Shown: positions 26,601-35,190, counted from the stretch's first letter. The stretch is 56,959 nt of DNA from Muribaculaceae bacterium (GCA_017473615.1 JAFUKL010000018.1:1-56959), one strand, 5' to 3'. The notes: a model not told the origin generated them from the sequence alone. Program-made: numbers and translations.

Positions 26601-28542
26601 GTTGAAAGTATCTCCCTTTATTCCTCCTATGAGTGGTGTGCTTAGTGCCGATGTGAAGATGAAGTTTGATGGAAAGAATATATTAGGGGGCGGAATCACC
26701 CGGTTGAATAATTTCAGGTATAATCGTAAACAGGTAGGAGATTTTGCCTTTAAGATAGGTCTTGAACTTGACCCTGAGAAGAACTATATAAGGCTTGCAT
26801 CGGCGTTTGACGTTGATGGCAGACGTACAATCATAGCCAAAGGCGCATTGAATGATACGACATCGAGGAATCCTTATAATATAACCGTGACTGTAGATAG
26901 TTTTCCATTAAGGATTGCCGACCCGTTCATCCCGAGTGACATGGCTAAGCTGGATGGAACTTTGAACGGCTCTATGAATGTCTTGGGCAGTTTTACCGAA
27001 CCTGTTATAAACGGATTCTTGCAGTGTCGGTCGGCTGTGATAAATATGCCGTTGTTTGGGTCTAAGTTATCATTGTCCGATGGAAATATTCCTGTGGATT
27101 CGAGCGTGATTAAATTCAATTCATATAAAATTTATGGCAGCAATAAGAACGCTATAGATGTGAATGGGTATGTTAATATGCTGCCTATGGATAATCCTAA
27201 GATTAATTTGAGCCTAAAAGGCAACAATGTCGAGTTCGTTAACAGTAAGCAACGTCGCAAGATGGAAGTGTTCGGAAAAGGCTATGCCAATATTAGTGCC
27301 GATGTGAAAGGGACATTGAATGACATGAATGTGAATGTAGACCTATCGTTGTTACCGGCTACAAATCTAACCTATGTGATGCAGACCGATGTGTCGGCTA
27401 TTGCCACTCAGACCGATGAGAAGATGGTTAAGTTTGTGAATTTTGCCGATACTGCCGAAGTGGATGCGGACTCATTGGATACACATATATCAACGTCAAG
27501 CTTTAAGTTGAATGCAAAACTGAATATACAACAGGGTTCTAAATTCAATGTCTTCTTGTCTAATAGCGGAAATGACCGTGTTGCCATAGAAGGAAGCGGT
27601 ATTCTTAATTACACGCAAAGTTCATTGGGAGATATGCGCCTTGTGGGGCAATATACTCTGTCAAGCGGTTTTGTGAGATATACGCCGCCGTTGCTTTCAG
27701 AAAAACTATTTGAATTTACCGAAGGCAGTTATGTGTCGTGGACAGGTGATGTACTTAATCCTGTCTTGAATATTAAGGCAGTGGATACGATGAAAGCAAG
27801 TGTTTCTCAAGAAGGACAGGATTCAAGGTTGATAAATTTCCTTGTGTCCTTGAGTGTAACTAACACGTTGAGTAATATGAATCTTGCATTTGACTTGAGT
27901 ACAAATGATGATGTGACAGTACAGAATGAATTATTGTCCATGTCGCCGTCTCAACGTTCAAGTCAGGCTATAAACTTATTGCTGTACAATACCTATACCG
28001 GTCAAGGAACTACGGCAAGTATGTCAAGTAATCCGTTGTATTCTTTCTTAAATTCTCAAATCAACCGATGGGCTGCCAATACCATAAAAGGCGTGGATTT
28101 GACGCTTGGCGTGAACCAGTATGATGAAACTAAGGGTGATGCTACGTCTAAATCAACATCATATTCATATAAAATTTCCAAATCGCTGTTTAACGACCGA
28201 TTCAAGATTGTGGTGGGAGGAAACTATAATCCCGGTGGGGATACCGAAGATAAGTTTGCCAACAGCTTGTTAAATGACATATCGTTTGTCTATATGCTTA
28301 ATCAGAGCGGTACGATGTCGGTAAAACTGTTCCGTCACACAGGATATGAAAGCATATTGGAAGGTGAGGTGACTGAAACAGGAGGGGCATTTGTGATAAA
28401 ACGCAAGTTGTCGACATTGAGAAATCTCTTCCGTTTCGGGCGACGGAAACGGAATCCTGCTGCGAATGTTGAAGACAGGGACACGATAATGAATTTGGAA
28501 AATAATATACCCGATAGAAAAACAGTAAGAAAAACTGACTGA
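23686..28542 (+). CDS. tamB: Translocation/assembly module protein TamB
   Basis: 1618 residues (1607 if translation starts at ATG 23719, which has a better A-rich leader). One N-terminal membrane helix (IIAWITGTIFAFVIIVPCLLY) is followed by a very long repetitive beta-rich periplasmic region and a C-terminal DUF490/TamB domain (SGFVRYTPPLLSEKLFEFTEGSYVSW, then INLLLYNTYTG). TamB proteins bridge the periplasm and are thought to carry phospholipids to, or help fold proteins in, the outer membrane. The partner barrel gene follows with a TGATG stop-start overlap, which indicates translational coupling. Confidence 0.93.
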   Translation: MLNNKESRDFQMAVNRQKIKKIIAWITGTIFAFVIIVPCLLYIPVIQDEVKRVATSYVNDNTSMNMQIGRIALKFPLQLEVKNALIKEREDTMIFARSAIVHIKLLPFLKLKADIQKVELTDGVYKMMSEDGSMRIDASLDYFKLENSDILLDKNEINLRNTLLKGGIVEISLDSGGQSQAPTDTAVSDVSWLINVGKMRMEDIAYRMQMLPIIQEIDAKLAVAAMNNAVVDLGRREVKIRYIGVDSTDVNYIYPDSVYLAGHPVVSDTMVVEKKADDSEWSIAVDALRLNGAHVVYAMNGASPERGLDMNYLEISDINVAIDSFRNKGTDTKLSLKEFTARERCGVFVTSGSGVLSMSDTAYTAKDIVIETMQSKFMLNAVAGADVVDNEAAPLSVDMRMTLGLGEISYMYPSMDELLKHIPRQNPVALEVVADGTAGSIDLKKALMNMPQHISVNAGGRLNNMMNPDKLSADVHFSGDFKNLNFVKPIVMADSATQKQVDFPEMTLEGSVAYAPQRASGDVNLQLVNGGILLRGEWNGNTGDYDASLMVDSFPVREILPLSELKNVTAKAYIKGMGFDMYNVDTRMDAGIVVDEIAYGKKTYRGVNALAQLENGYLSLDLDSKNADCAMDVSLSCMLNKNYYEFGLDGNVNNLDLKSLNLSETVSRGNGKIVVYGSVDMENGAYEADLNLKNFDWTLDKDKYTTPAVVVSLLSSKDSMSVYAYEEDLFVNFNTPVGIDTLLARVVKCQDIIDHEIKEQYLNADTLQQTLPPMLCELRVGKNNLVQQALKSYGIKIKGLGLDLVNDSTIYMSGAVLGFESGELKMDTIKLYANQQNKYLAYNVHVGNRPGTNDEFAQVTLRGGVRGNALGMLLEQQNIRGEQGFRIGMNAHLSDTAVNVNFFPKQPVIGYRKWNVNEGNVISFNYINRHFDADLNLKSDSSYIALHTEHNRNKDGQEDVIFNVGGVQISEWLKVSPFIPPMSGVLSADVKMKFDGKNILGGGITRLNNFRYNRKQVGDFAFKIGLELDPEKNYIRLASAFDVDGRRTIIAKGALNDTTSRNPYNITVTVDSFPLRIADPFIPSDMAKLDGTLNGSMNVLGSFTEPVINGFLQCRSAVINMPLFGSKLSLSDGNIPVDSSVIKFNSYKIYGSNKNAIDVNGYVNMLPMDNPKINLSLKGNNVEFVNSKQRRKMEVFGKGYANISADVKGTLNDMNVNVDLSLLPATNLTYVMQTDVSAIATQTDEKMVKFVNFADTAEVDADSLDTHISTSSFKLNAKLNIQQGSKFNVFLSNSGNDRVAIEGSGILNYTQSSLGDMRLVGQYTLSSGFVRYTPPLLSEKLFEFTEGSYVSWTGDVLNPVLNIKAVDTMKASVSQEGQDSRLINFLVSLSVTNTLSNMNLAFDLSTNDDVTVQNELLSMSPSQRSSQAINLLLYNTYTGQGTTASMSSNPLYSFLNSQINRWAANTIKGVDLTLGVNQYDETKGDATSKSTSYSYKISKSLFNDRFKIVVGGNYNPGGDTEDKFANSLLNDISFVYMLNQSGTMSVKLFRHTGYESILEGEVTETGGAFVIKRKLSTLRNLFRFGRRKRNPAANVEDRDTIMNLENNIPDRKTVRKTD

Positions 28543-30872
28543 TGAAAATGTGCAAAATAAGAAGAAATATAGGACTGTATATCGTTTGTGCGTTTACTGT
28601 GTATGTAATGGCTGCATGTTCCACAACAAGCCGCTTGGCTGAGGATGAGACATTGTATACCGGTGTGAAGGATTTTGAGGTAAAGGCTGAAAAAGGCGAA
28701 AAAGTACCCGGTGACGTGGATACTTATTTGTTTGATGTAATAAACGTAAAGCCAAATAACAGTTTGTATTCACCATATAAACGTACACCGTTTCCTATAG
28801 GCTTATGGGTCTATAATCATTGGAATCCCGACAGTAAAGGGCTTAAAGGCTGGCTTTATAATAAACTTGTTGATCAGCCTGTTGTGATTGAGGATGTCAA
28901 TCCGGCTTTACGGGTGGAGATGATGAAATCAGTACTTGATAATAACGGATATTTTGCGGGTAACGTCAAATATGAGTTGATAGGTAACAAGAGTAACCCT
29001 AAAAAGGCGGAATTGTCCTATTTTGTGAATCTTGGTATGCCTTATAAGTATTCAAGCATTGAATATACAGGAGGCGCAAGCGAACTGGAGCGGATAATAG
29101 ATTCGTTGGCTCGACGCAGCGAGCATCTTCAAGTAGGGCATAGATATATTACCGATTCGTTGAGTTATGAACGGGAGAATATCTCTGCTCAGGTGCGTAA
29201 TATGGGATATTATTATTTTCAGCCCGATTTTATTGAATATCTCGCCGATACTGTTAACGTAAAGGGCAGTGTGGCGTTACGCATGATTCTTGCCGATAAC
29301 ATTAATCCTGCTGCATTGAAAAAGTACTATGTGGGCGATGTGGAAACCACGGTGAATCGCAGCCGAGGTCGTGGAACGCCTGATACGATACAGACAAGGC
29401 GCGGCACGGTGATAAAGATGATGCCTATAAAGTTACGTGACAATTTGATTCCCTCGTGCTTGAGATTCAGGAAGGGACGTATAGTGAGAGTGCGTGATAT
29501 AGACCAGACGCAATTGAATTTATCACGTATGGGAATCTTCAGCACTGTTAATATAGATGTTACACCGTTAGATTCGTTGAACGGTCGTGACAGTGTGGAT
29601 TTTAAAGTGAATTGTACTTTGGATCAACCTTTGGAGGCTTCGTTTGAGGTTCAAGCAACATCGAAATCCAACAGCTATATCGGTCCCGGTATTGTGGGGT
29701 CTCTCACGCATAAGAATGTGTTTGGAGGAGGAGAACAACTTACGACACAGCTTACTGCCGGATATGAATGGCAGACGGGCAAAGGCAGTGACGACAGCAA
29801 TTCTCAATCGCTTAACTCCTATGAATTCGGATTGAAATCCACTTTGTCGTTCCCTCGGTTGCTTGCGCCCGATTTTATTGACCGCAGCCGCAGATATATT
29901 AATTGGACGCGCATCTCTTTGTCGGCTGATTTGCTCAATCGTCCGAGTTTTTTCAAGATGGTGCAGTTTGGAGCCGGATTCAGTTGGGAATGGCATGCCA
30001 ATAGGAATTCATTGAATGAATTTACCCCGTTCAAGATCACTTATACCAAGATGTTGAGTACTACATCATCTTTTGATAGGGCTATGGTAGAGAATCCTGC
30101 TGTGGCTTTGAGTTTCCGCGACCAGTTTATACCGATGATGAGTTATGGCTATACCTATGATAAAGTAATAGATAAGAATAACACGCTGGTGTGGAACTTT
30201 AATGTGATGGAGGCAGGTAATGTGTTTTCCGGAATATGGAGTTTGGCAGGCAAGCGAGATAATAAGACTTTATTCGGAACACCTTTCTCACAGTTCGTGA
30301 AGGCACAGTCTCAGGTAGTCTTTTCTTGTCGTTTGTTTCATGGGGTACACTCAAAACAATGGATGGTATTCCGAGTATTTGCAGGAGCGGCTCATGCTTA
30401 TGGAAATTCAAGTCAGGTTCCTTATAGTGAACAGTTCTATATAGGTGGCGCCAATTCGTTAAGAGCATTCGGTGTGCGTTCGGTGGGACCGGGCAGTTAT
30501 CATCCGGGAGATAAGGTCAAAAACGGGTATTATGATCAGACCGGTACATTCAAATTTGAGTTTAATGCCGAGTATCGATTCCCTATAATGGGTTATCTGC
30601 ATGGAGCTTTATTCTTGGATACAGGAAATGTATGGCTTTTGGAAAAAGACCCGTCACGTCCCGGCGGTTCTTTGGGAGAAGGAAATTTCTTTAAGGAATT
30701 GGCGGTAGGTACAGGTTTAGGATTGCGTTTTGATATGGAGATGCTGGTGTTACGCGGTGATTTGGGTATAGGTCTTCATGCTCCTTATGATACGGGAAAG
30801 AGCGGATATTATAATATGAAATCATTCAAGAACAGTCTTGCCTTTCATATAGCCATAGGTTATCCGTTCTGA
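28542..30872 (+). CDS. tamL: TamA/BamA-superfamily outer-membrane lipoprotein (TamL-like)
   Basis: 776 residues. The signal peptide ends in the lipobox VMAAC (cysteine at about residue 26), so this Omp85 protein is a lipoprotein, as is the Bacteroidota TamL. POTRA-like repeats occupy residues ~90-390. The C-terminal Omp85 barrel (~390-776) has the typical segments GGEQLTTQLTAGYEWQ, the gating-loop motif FYIGGANSLRAFGVRSVGPG (VRGF-like), and a final strand SLAFHIAIGYPF ending in aromatic F. The start ATG overlaps the tamB stop by one base. Together with TamB it should form the inner-to-outer-membrane transport complex. Confidence 0.9.
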   Translation: MKMCKIRRNIGLYIVCAFTVYVMAACSTTSRLAEDETLYTGVKDFEVKAEKGEKVPGDVDTYLFDVINVKPNNSLYSPYKRTPFPIGLWVYNHWNPDSKGLKGWLYNKLVDQPVVIEDVNPALRVEMMKSVLDNNGYFAGNVKYELIGNKSNPKKAELSYFVNLGMPYKYSSIEYTGGASELERIIDSLARRSEHLQVGHRYITDSLSYERENISAQVRNMGYYYFQPDFIEYLADTVNVKGSVALRMILADNINPAALKKYYVGDVETTVNRSRGRGTPDTIQTRRGTVIKMMPIKLRDNLIPSCLRFRKGRIVRVRDIDQTQLNLSRMGIFSTVNIDVTPLDSLNGRDSVDFKVNCTLDQPLEASFEVQATSKSNSYIGPGIVGSLTHKNVFGGGEQLTTQLTAGYEWQTGKGSDDSNSQSLNSYEFGLKSTLSFPRLLAPDFIDRSRRYINWTRISLSADLLNRPSFFKMVQFGAGFSWEWHANRNSLNEFTPFKITYTKMLSTTSSFDRAMVENPAVALSFRDQFIPMMSYGYTYDKVIDKNNTLVWNFNVMEAGNVFSGIWSLAGKRDNKTLFGTPFSQFVKAQSQVVFSCRLFHGVHSKQWMVFRVFAGAAHAYGNSSQVPYSEQFYIGGANSLRAFGVRSVGPGSYHPGDKVKNGYYDQTGTFKFEFNAEYRFPIMGYLHGALFLDTGNVWLLEKDPSRPGGSLGEGNFFKELAVGTGLGLRFDMEMLVLRGDLGIGLHAPYDTGKSGYYNMKSFKNSLAFHIAIGYPF

Positions 30873-30880
30873 CACTTTGG

Positions 30881-32155
30881 CTATTTGCCTGAGAATGTTA
30901 TGCCGAAACCGATAAAACGGTCATATCTTGATGCCGGATCTCGGTGATAAATGCGTACAAGGTATTCGTTCACGGTTTGATATTTATTGCCCTCTATTGA
31001 ATAATATCCGCGGCGGCTGCCATCGGGTACATACAGATATTGATAATTGTAAGCACCTTGCTTTAGCAACATGTCGGTATAATAAAGTCCGGTAGAAGGA
31101 TCATATTTCATAAGTGACGATGGGGTGAACATGTTATTGGTAAATTCTCCGTTGATATATATTTTACCGCTATTGATTTTACCACCTGTATCCAATGTGA
31201 AATGGGTGATTATATATTCTGAACCGTTGTCGGAATCGTTGGCTTCACTGCTTCTTATCGTGAATCGTCCCATTTGTGTTTTGTCATAGATGTAGTTATC
31301 TTCTGTTCTCATCCGATCTGTGAATAAGCGAGCGTGATAATATGGGTGATGATATTCCATGCTTTCTACTCCCATAGAAATACCGTGTTGAGCCACGGTC
31401 TCTATTCTTCGGAATTCGTTCCCCGCTTCGAATATGAGCCTTTTATCGTGGTCGTAAGTTATCCTTTTACCTGATACCATGAGCGGTCGTTCAATGATTA
31501 CTTCATTGTCGATACGGCTGTTTTGTGAAACGTATGCCTTTAAATCGCTGTACATGTTCCTTATGGAGTATTCTTTAGTGTCTACAATGAATGATACTTG
31601 TTGATGCTCTCGGTTATAGTCGATGTCGGTGCGACTTGTTACAGATGTGCCTACCGATACGGCATTTTCGCACACATAAAATCGGGCTTGAAGCAATGTG
31701 ACGTCAGGCTCATCATCGGCATAAATTTTTACAAGATAATTGCCGGATACCCGGAATTGTATTTTATCGTTCGGAATAGAAAATGAATAGTGGACGTAGT
31801 GGCATAACGTACCTATTGAGAATTTGTATTCTTCGATGTCGGCATAATTGAATCCCTCAAGATACTCGCTTTCAACGAGATTGGAGGGAGTCCAGTCGGC
31901 ATTGCAGTGTATGATGCTGTAACGTAGGTAGGAACGCTCATCACTCAATTCATCAAATGAAATTCTTATTTTGCTGTCGCTGTTAAGTGTGATGATAGGA
32001 GGGAAATAGTCGTTACCATCGAGTTTTACCTGTAAGGACTTGAAACGGGAATCTGCTACTTGTGTCCGTGTGTCCTCTTCGGCAATTTCCCCCTTTGCAG
32101 GAAAAAATACCGTTAACAGCATTATTATCAATAGATGAAAATATCTAAGTCTCAT
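30881..32155 (-). CDS. DUF5103 protein (T9SS plug-like)
   Basis: 424 residues with signal peptide MRLRYFHLLIIMLLTVFFPAKG. The family pattern includes FKSLQVKLDGNDYFPPIITLNS at the N-terminus, RYSIIHCNADWTPSNLVESEYLEGF and near the C-terminus YNYQYLYVPDG and VNEYLVRIYHRDP. DUF5103 (PF17116) covers the Plug protein that closes the SprA channel of the type IX secretion system, but it is also present in Bacteroidales without a full system. The gene converges on tamL with an 8-base gap and is 18 bases behind ung. Periplasmic or outer-membrane associated; exact role here unknown. Confidence 0.82.
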   Translation of the reverse strand: MRLRYFHLLIIMLLTVFFPAKGEIAEEDTRTQVADSRFKSLQVKLDGNDYFPPIITLNSDSKIRISFDELSDERSYLRYSIIHCNADWTPSNLVESEYLEGFNYADIEEYKFSIGTLCHYVHYSFSIPNDKIQFRVSGNYLVKIYADDEPDVTLLQARFYVCENAVSVGTSVTSRTDIDYNREHQQVSFIVDTKEYSIRNMYSDLKAYVSQNSRIDNEVIIERPLMVSGKRITYDHDKRLIFEAGNEFRRIETVAQHGISMGVESMEYHHPYYHARLFTDRMRTEDNYIYDKTQMGRFTIRSSEANDSDNGSEYIITHFTLDTGGKINSGKIYINGEFTNNMFTPSSLMKYDPSTGLYYTDMLLKQGAYNYQYLYVPDGSRRGYYSIEGNKYQTVNEYLVRIYHRDPASRYDRFIGFGITFSGK

Positions 32156-32173
32156 GTCTCATAAGTGTGTAAG

Positions 32174-32842
32174 CTACCATTCAATAGGTGTTTTGCCGTG
32201 CTTTGCCAGATATTCATTGGCGGTGGAAAAGTGCATGTTCCCGAAAAATCCGCGATGCGCACTTAGCGGTGATGGATGCGGCGAGGTTAATACAAGGTGT
32301 TTCATGCGGTTAATGAAAGCACCTTTCTTGATAGCGTATGCACCCCATAGGATGAATACAAGATGCTCTTTCTGCTGTGCAAGTTGCAGGATAACTTCAT
32401 CGGTAAATTGTTCCCAACCCTTATTCTGATGTGAACCGGCATTATGTGCCCGCACGGTAAGTGTTGAGTTGAGCAATAATACACCTTGCTTTGCCCAACG
32501 GCTCAAATCACCGCTTTGAGGAATGGGCTTGCCTAAGTCATTCTGTATTTCCTTGAATATGTTGAGTAATGAGGGCGGGAAAGGTACACCGTCCCTGACC
32601 GAAAAACAAAGTCCATTAGCCTGATTTACATCGTGATAAGGATCCTGACCGATAATTACCACTTTCACTTCATCAAACGGAGTAGCATCGAACGCCGCAA
32701 ATATTTCTCTGCCGGGAGGAAAAATTTGAGCGGTTGCATATTCGTTTCTTACAAAATCGGTGAGTTTCAAAAAATAATCTTTGTTCCATTCATTTGCAAG
32801 AATTCTTTTCCAACTGTCTTCTATCTTTACGTTCATCAGCAA
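32174..32842 (-). CDS. ung: Uracil-DNA glycosylase, family 1
   Basis: 222 residues (ATG 32836 two codons later is an equally good start). Catalytic motif GQDPYHD with the water-activating Asp, the PPSLLNIFKEI segment, LLLNSTLTVR, FILWGAYA, and the Leu-intercalation motif HPSPLSAHRGFFG are all present. It removes uracil from DNA after cytosine deamination or dUMP misincorporation. Followed by DUF5103 18 bases downstream in the same direction. Confidence 0.97.
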   Translation of the reverse strand: MLMNVKIEDSWKRILANEWNKDYFLKLTDFVRNEYATAQIFPPGREIFAAFDATPFDEVKVVIIGQDPYHDVNQANGLCFSVRDGVPFPPSLLNIFKEIQNDLGKPIPQSGDLSRWAKQGVLLLNSTLTVRAHNAGSHQNKGWEQFTDEVILQLAQQKEHLVFILWGAYAIKKGAFINRMKHLVLTSPHPSPLSAHRGFFGNMHFSTANEYLAKHGKTPIEW

Positions 32843-32917
32843 GTTATTACTTTATAAAAGCATAGTGGCAAAAGGGGATAAACCGTATTGTTTTTATGCT
32901 TAAAATAAATTAGTCAG

Positions 32918-32948
32918 TTGCAAAACTACAAATTCTTTATTACTTTTG
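32918..32948 (+). promoter_or_regulatory. Promoter of tRNA-Arg
   Basis: TTGC (32918-32921), a 19-base gap, and TACTTTTG (32941-32948): a well spaced Bacteroidota -33/-7 pair 39 bases ahead of the tRNA. Confidence 0.65.
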
Positions 32949-32986
32949 CCAATCCAAAAAGGAATTTTAGCAAAAATGCTGTATAT

Positions 32987-33058
32987 GCGCCCATAGTTCA
33001 ATGGATAGAATAAAGGATTCCGGTTCCTTCGATTGGAGTTCGACCCTCCATGGGCGTA
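32987..33058 (+). tRNA. tRNA-Arg, anticodon CCG
   Basis: The cloverleaf can be drawn in full. Acceptor GCGCCCA pairs with TGGGCGT (one G-U at position 1-72). The D arm is GTTC/GAAT, and the anticodon arm AAGGA/TCCTT surrounds loop TTCCGGT with anticodon CCG (reads CGG). The T arm is TGGAG/CTCCA with loop TTCGACC. Discriminator base is A and the CCA end is not encoded. Confidence 0.93.
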
Positions 33059-33069
33059 CAGTGATAACG

Positions 33070-33110
33070 AGGAGATACGCTTTATAATTTATAAGCGCAT
33101 CTCCTTATTT
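33070..33110 (+). terminator. Terminator after tRNA-Arg
   Basis: A long stem with arms beginning GGAGAT (33071) and ending ATCTCC (about 33104), with one bulge region, is followed by TTATTTTA. It overlaps the stop codon of the convergent antiporter gene (33105). Confidence 0.7.
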
Positions 33111-34064
33111 TAGAAGTAGATATGAGGTGTAAACTATGTAAATGGCAATGAAAATTACGCCTTCAATTCGGTCTACTTTGCATTTTCCGAGAGTGAAAGC
33201 CGACACGTATACTACCACGGCTGATGCGATGAGCATAATGAAATCGGTAACATTGAATCCTATTATATCAAACGGAGAAATTGCCGATGAAATTCCTAAA
33301 ATCAGTAGAATGTTGAATATATTGGAACCGAGTACGTTTCCGAGTGCAAGCTGGGCATTGCCTTTTACGGCGGCTATAATGCTGGTGACAAGTTCGGGCA
33401 GCGATGTTCCTACAGCTACAATTGTGAGAGAAATTACCGCCTCGCTCATTCCCCATTCTTTTGCAAGTATAACGGCTGAATCCAAGAACAGATTCCCGCC
33501 CCAAAGCAATATGCCCAATGATGCTGCAGCTACAATGATGGTGAGCCATAGCGGTTTGTCGGTTAGACCGCTTTTTGCCGTTTCTTCGTATTCTTCTTGT
33601 GCTTTATTGGCTCTTACTGTATACCACATATAGGCTGCAAATATGCACATGAACAGAATTCCTTCTATGCTTGAAAGTGCGTTTTTCTCACTGCCGAAAA
33701 ATATTGTGTCGAGGCATAGAAGAATCAAGAACAATGACGTGAATATATTAAATGGTATATCCCGCTTTAGTGTGTTGCGTTCTATCTTAAACGGAGATAT
33801 GGCAGCCGTAAGACCGAGTATAAGCAATACATTGCATATATTGGAACCTACAACATTACCCAGCGACATGTCGCCATGACCTTGCATTGCCGATGAAAAT
33901 GATATAAGCAGTTCTGGAGTCGATGTACCTATGCCTACTATTGTAAGACCTATTACAAAATTGGATAATTTTGCCCTTTGGGCAATTGCAACCGATGATT
34001 CAACTAAATAATTGGCTCCGGCAAGCAGCATTGCCAAGCCTATGAAAAGCAGTATTATTTCCAT
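33105..34064 (-). CDS. Calcium/sodium antiporter (YrbG family)
   Basis: 319 residues with ten hydrophobic segments in two inverted homologous halves, as in CaCA exchangers. The two alpha-repeats are plain: GIGTSTPELLISFSSA with GNVVGSNICNVL in the first half, and AVGTSLPELVTSIIAA with GNVLGSNIFNIL in the second; their Glu residues bind the cations. It should extrude Ca2+ (or another cation) in exchange for Na+ or H+. A near-consensus -7 element, CATCTTTG, lies about 50 bases upstream. The gene ends inside the tRNA terminator region. Confidence 0.93.
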   Translation of the reverse strand: MEIILLFIGLAMLLAGANYLVESSVAIAQRAKLSNFVIGLTIVGIGTSTPELLISFSSAMQGHGDMSLGNVVGSNICNVLLILGLTAAISPFKIERNTLKRDIPFNIFTSLFLILLCLDTIFFGSEKNALSSIEGILFMCIFAAYMWYTVRANKAQEEYEETAKSGLTDKPLWLTIIVAAASLGILLWGGNLFLDSAVILAKEWGMSEAVISLTIVAVGTSLPELVTSIIAAVKGNAQLALGNVLGSNIFNILLILGISSAISPFDIIGFNVTDFIMLIASAVVVYVSAFTLGKCKVDRIEGVIFIAIYIVYTSYLLLK

Positions 34065-34190
34065 CTTATGTATGAATTTTTATCTTGTTAGGGTTCGCAA
34101 AGATGCGATAAACAAAAAGGTTTGTGTAAATAAAGTTAAAAAAGCAAATAAAAATATTAGTGTAACTTGTGTCGTATTCTAATATTTGCG

Positions 34191-34270
34191 TATATTTGCA
34201 GTGTGTTTTTCATGGTATTAGATTTTAAGGTTAACAGATTGGTTGTCGTGAGATAACCAATTTCTTTTTT
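34191..34270 (+). ncRNA. Candidate small RNA, about 65 nt
   Basis: Between two minus-strand genes, the plus strand carries TATATTTG (34191-34198) with a -33-like TTGTG about 20 bases upstream. At 34238-34261 there is a 7-bp hairpin (ATTGGTT/AACCAAT, 10-nt loop) followed by TTTCTTTTTT. The predicted transcript runs from about 34205 to 34270 and has no reading frame of note. The T-run is on the plus-strand side only, so this is not the terminator of the convergent DUF5020 gene. Nothing else was seen in 34065-34303. Confidence 0.5.
34238..34270 (+). terminator. Terminator of the candidate small RNA
   Basis: Stem ATTGGTT (34238-34244) with AACCAAT (34255-34261) and T-run to 34270. The loop nonamer TCGTGAGAT has an exact reverse complement, ATCTCACGA, at 34293-34301. 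Confidence 0.65.
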
Positions 34271-34303
34271 ATAAAGGTATTTTCTACGCAGAATCTCACG
34301 AAG

Positions 34304-35017
34304 TTAGAAACTCCATTTTATGGCTAAAGTCGGGTTCAGATACCATCCGTTCATTAGTGCAAAATTGGAAGAAATTTCCCATTCAGTACCTACACTTAGA
34401 TTGAAATTATCGTCAGCCCATCGGAATTTATTGAAATTTACCCAGAATTGCGGTTCGGCAAGGAACACGAAGTCATGTGCATTACCATCGATGTCAGTGT
34501 GCTTTTCTCTCCAGAAATCAGCAAATCCGGAAAACGAAAACTTGCCATTGCCGAAGTGCATATACCAAGTTGCGGTAAGTTGGAAATTATTAGGGGAGAC
34601 ATTGTCACATATATATTTATACATAGGTGTCAATGTGAATCCTTTTGTGAAATCCTTATTATTATAGGTGTAGGTCAGCCCGGCGAGGTAAGAATCCTTT
34701 ATATAGTTCAGTCCCCCGTCATATTCGGCATGGATGGAAACCGGAGTTTCCCAAAACTTCAGTTCTCGGGAGATTTCCCAGTATGCCGATTTAATCTCAT
34801 TATCGCCGTAGTCCATATCAACGAAGAAGAATGTGCTTCCCCATTTGTCGGGTTTGAACATCTCTACAGTCGTGGTTAATTTGGCACGGCTGTCCTTTAA
34901 TTCGTCATAAAAAGCATGACCAAAGTCGTAGTGCAGTTGAACATTTTGGGCAAAACAGTATGTTGCACCCTGTATTGCTATTAGCAACATTAAAATGATT
35001 TTATGTAAGCGTTTCAA
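34304..35017 (-). CDS. DUF5020 outer-membrane protein (Tsx-like)
   Basis: 237 residues with signal peptide MKRLHKIILMLLIAIQGATYCFA. The mature protein alternates short aromatic beta-strands (NVQLHYDFGHAFYD, WGSTFFFVDMDYG, QFWVNFNKF, LNPTLAIKWSF) and ends in Phe, as expected of a small outer-membrane barrel. The pattern fits DUF5020 (PF16412), related to Tsx-type nucleoside-specific channels. Substrate is unverified. Single gene with promoter TATCTTTG at 35084-35091; its leader contains a small hairpin around 35035-35048. Confidence 0.82.
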   Translation of the reverse strand: MKRLHKIILMLLIAIQGATYCFAQNVQLHYDFGHAFYDELKDSRAKLTTTVEMFKPDKWGSTFFFVDMDYGDNEIKSAYWEISRELKFWETPVSIHAEYDGGLNYIKDSYLAGLTYTYNNKDFTKGFTLTPMYKYICDNVSPNNFQLTATWYMHFGNGKFSFSGFADFWREKHTDIDGNAHDFVFLAEPQFWVNFNKFRWADDNFNLSVGTEWEISSNFALMNGWYLNPTLAIKWSF

Positions 35018-35083
35018 AGCAGAATAAAAATGAATGCCTTTAAAAAGGCAGGTTAGTTAAATGGTTTTAATTATCTCTGCAAG

Positions 35084-35091
35084 CAAAGATA
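35084..35091 (-). promoter_or_regulatory. -7 element of the DUF5020 gene
   Basis: TATCTTTG on the minus strand, back to back with the tcdA promoter. Confidence 0.6.
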
Positions 35092-35125
35092 CGCTAATTT
35101 TTGGTATTATGAATTATTTTATCGT

Positions 35126-35133
35126 TATCTTTG
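35126..35133 (+). promoter_or_regulatory. -7 element of tcdA
   Basis: TATCTTTG, 57 bases before the tcdA ATG. Confidence 0.6.
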
Positions 35134-35190
35134 ACGTATTAAACCGCTATTATGAAGTTTTATGAGTGCAAATAAAAGAATTGGGACTAT

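Noticed and set aside
34238-34270. Hairpin as the terminator of the DUF5020 gene
   Set aside because: On the minus strand the stem is followed by CTGTTAACC, not by T residues.
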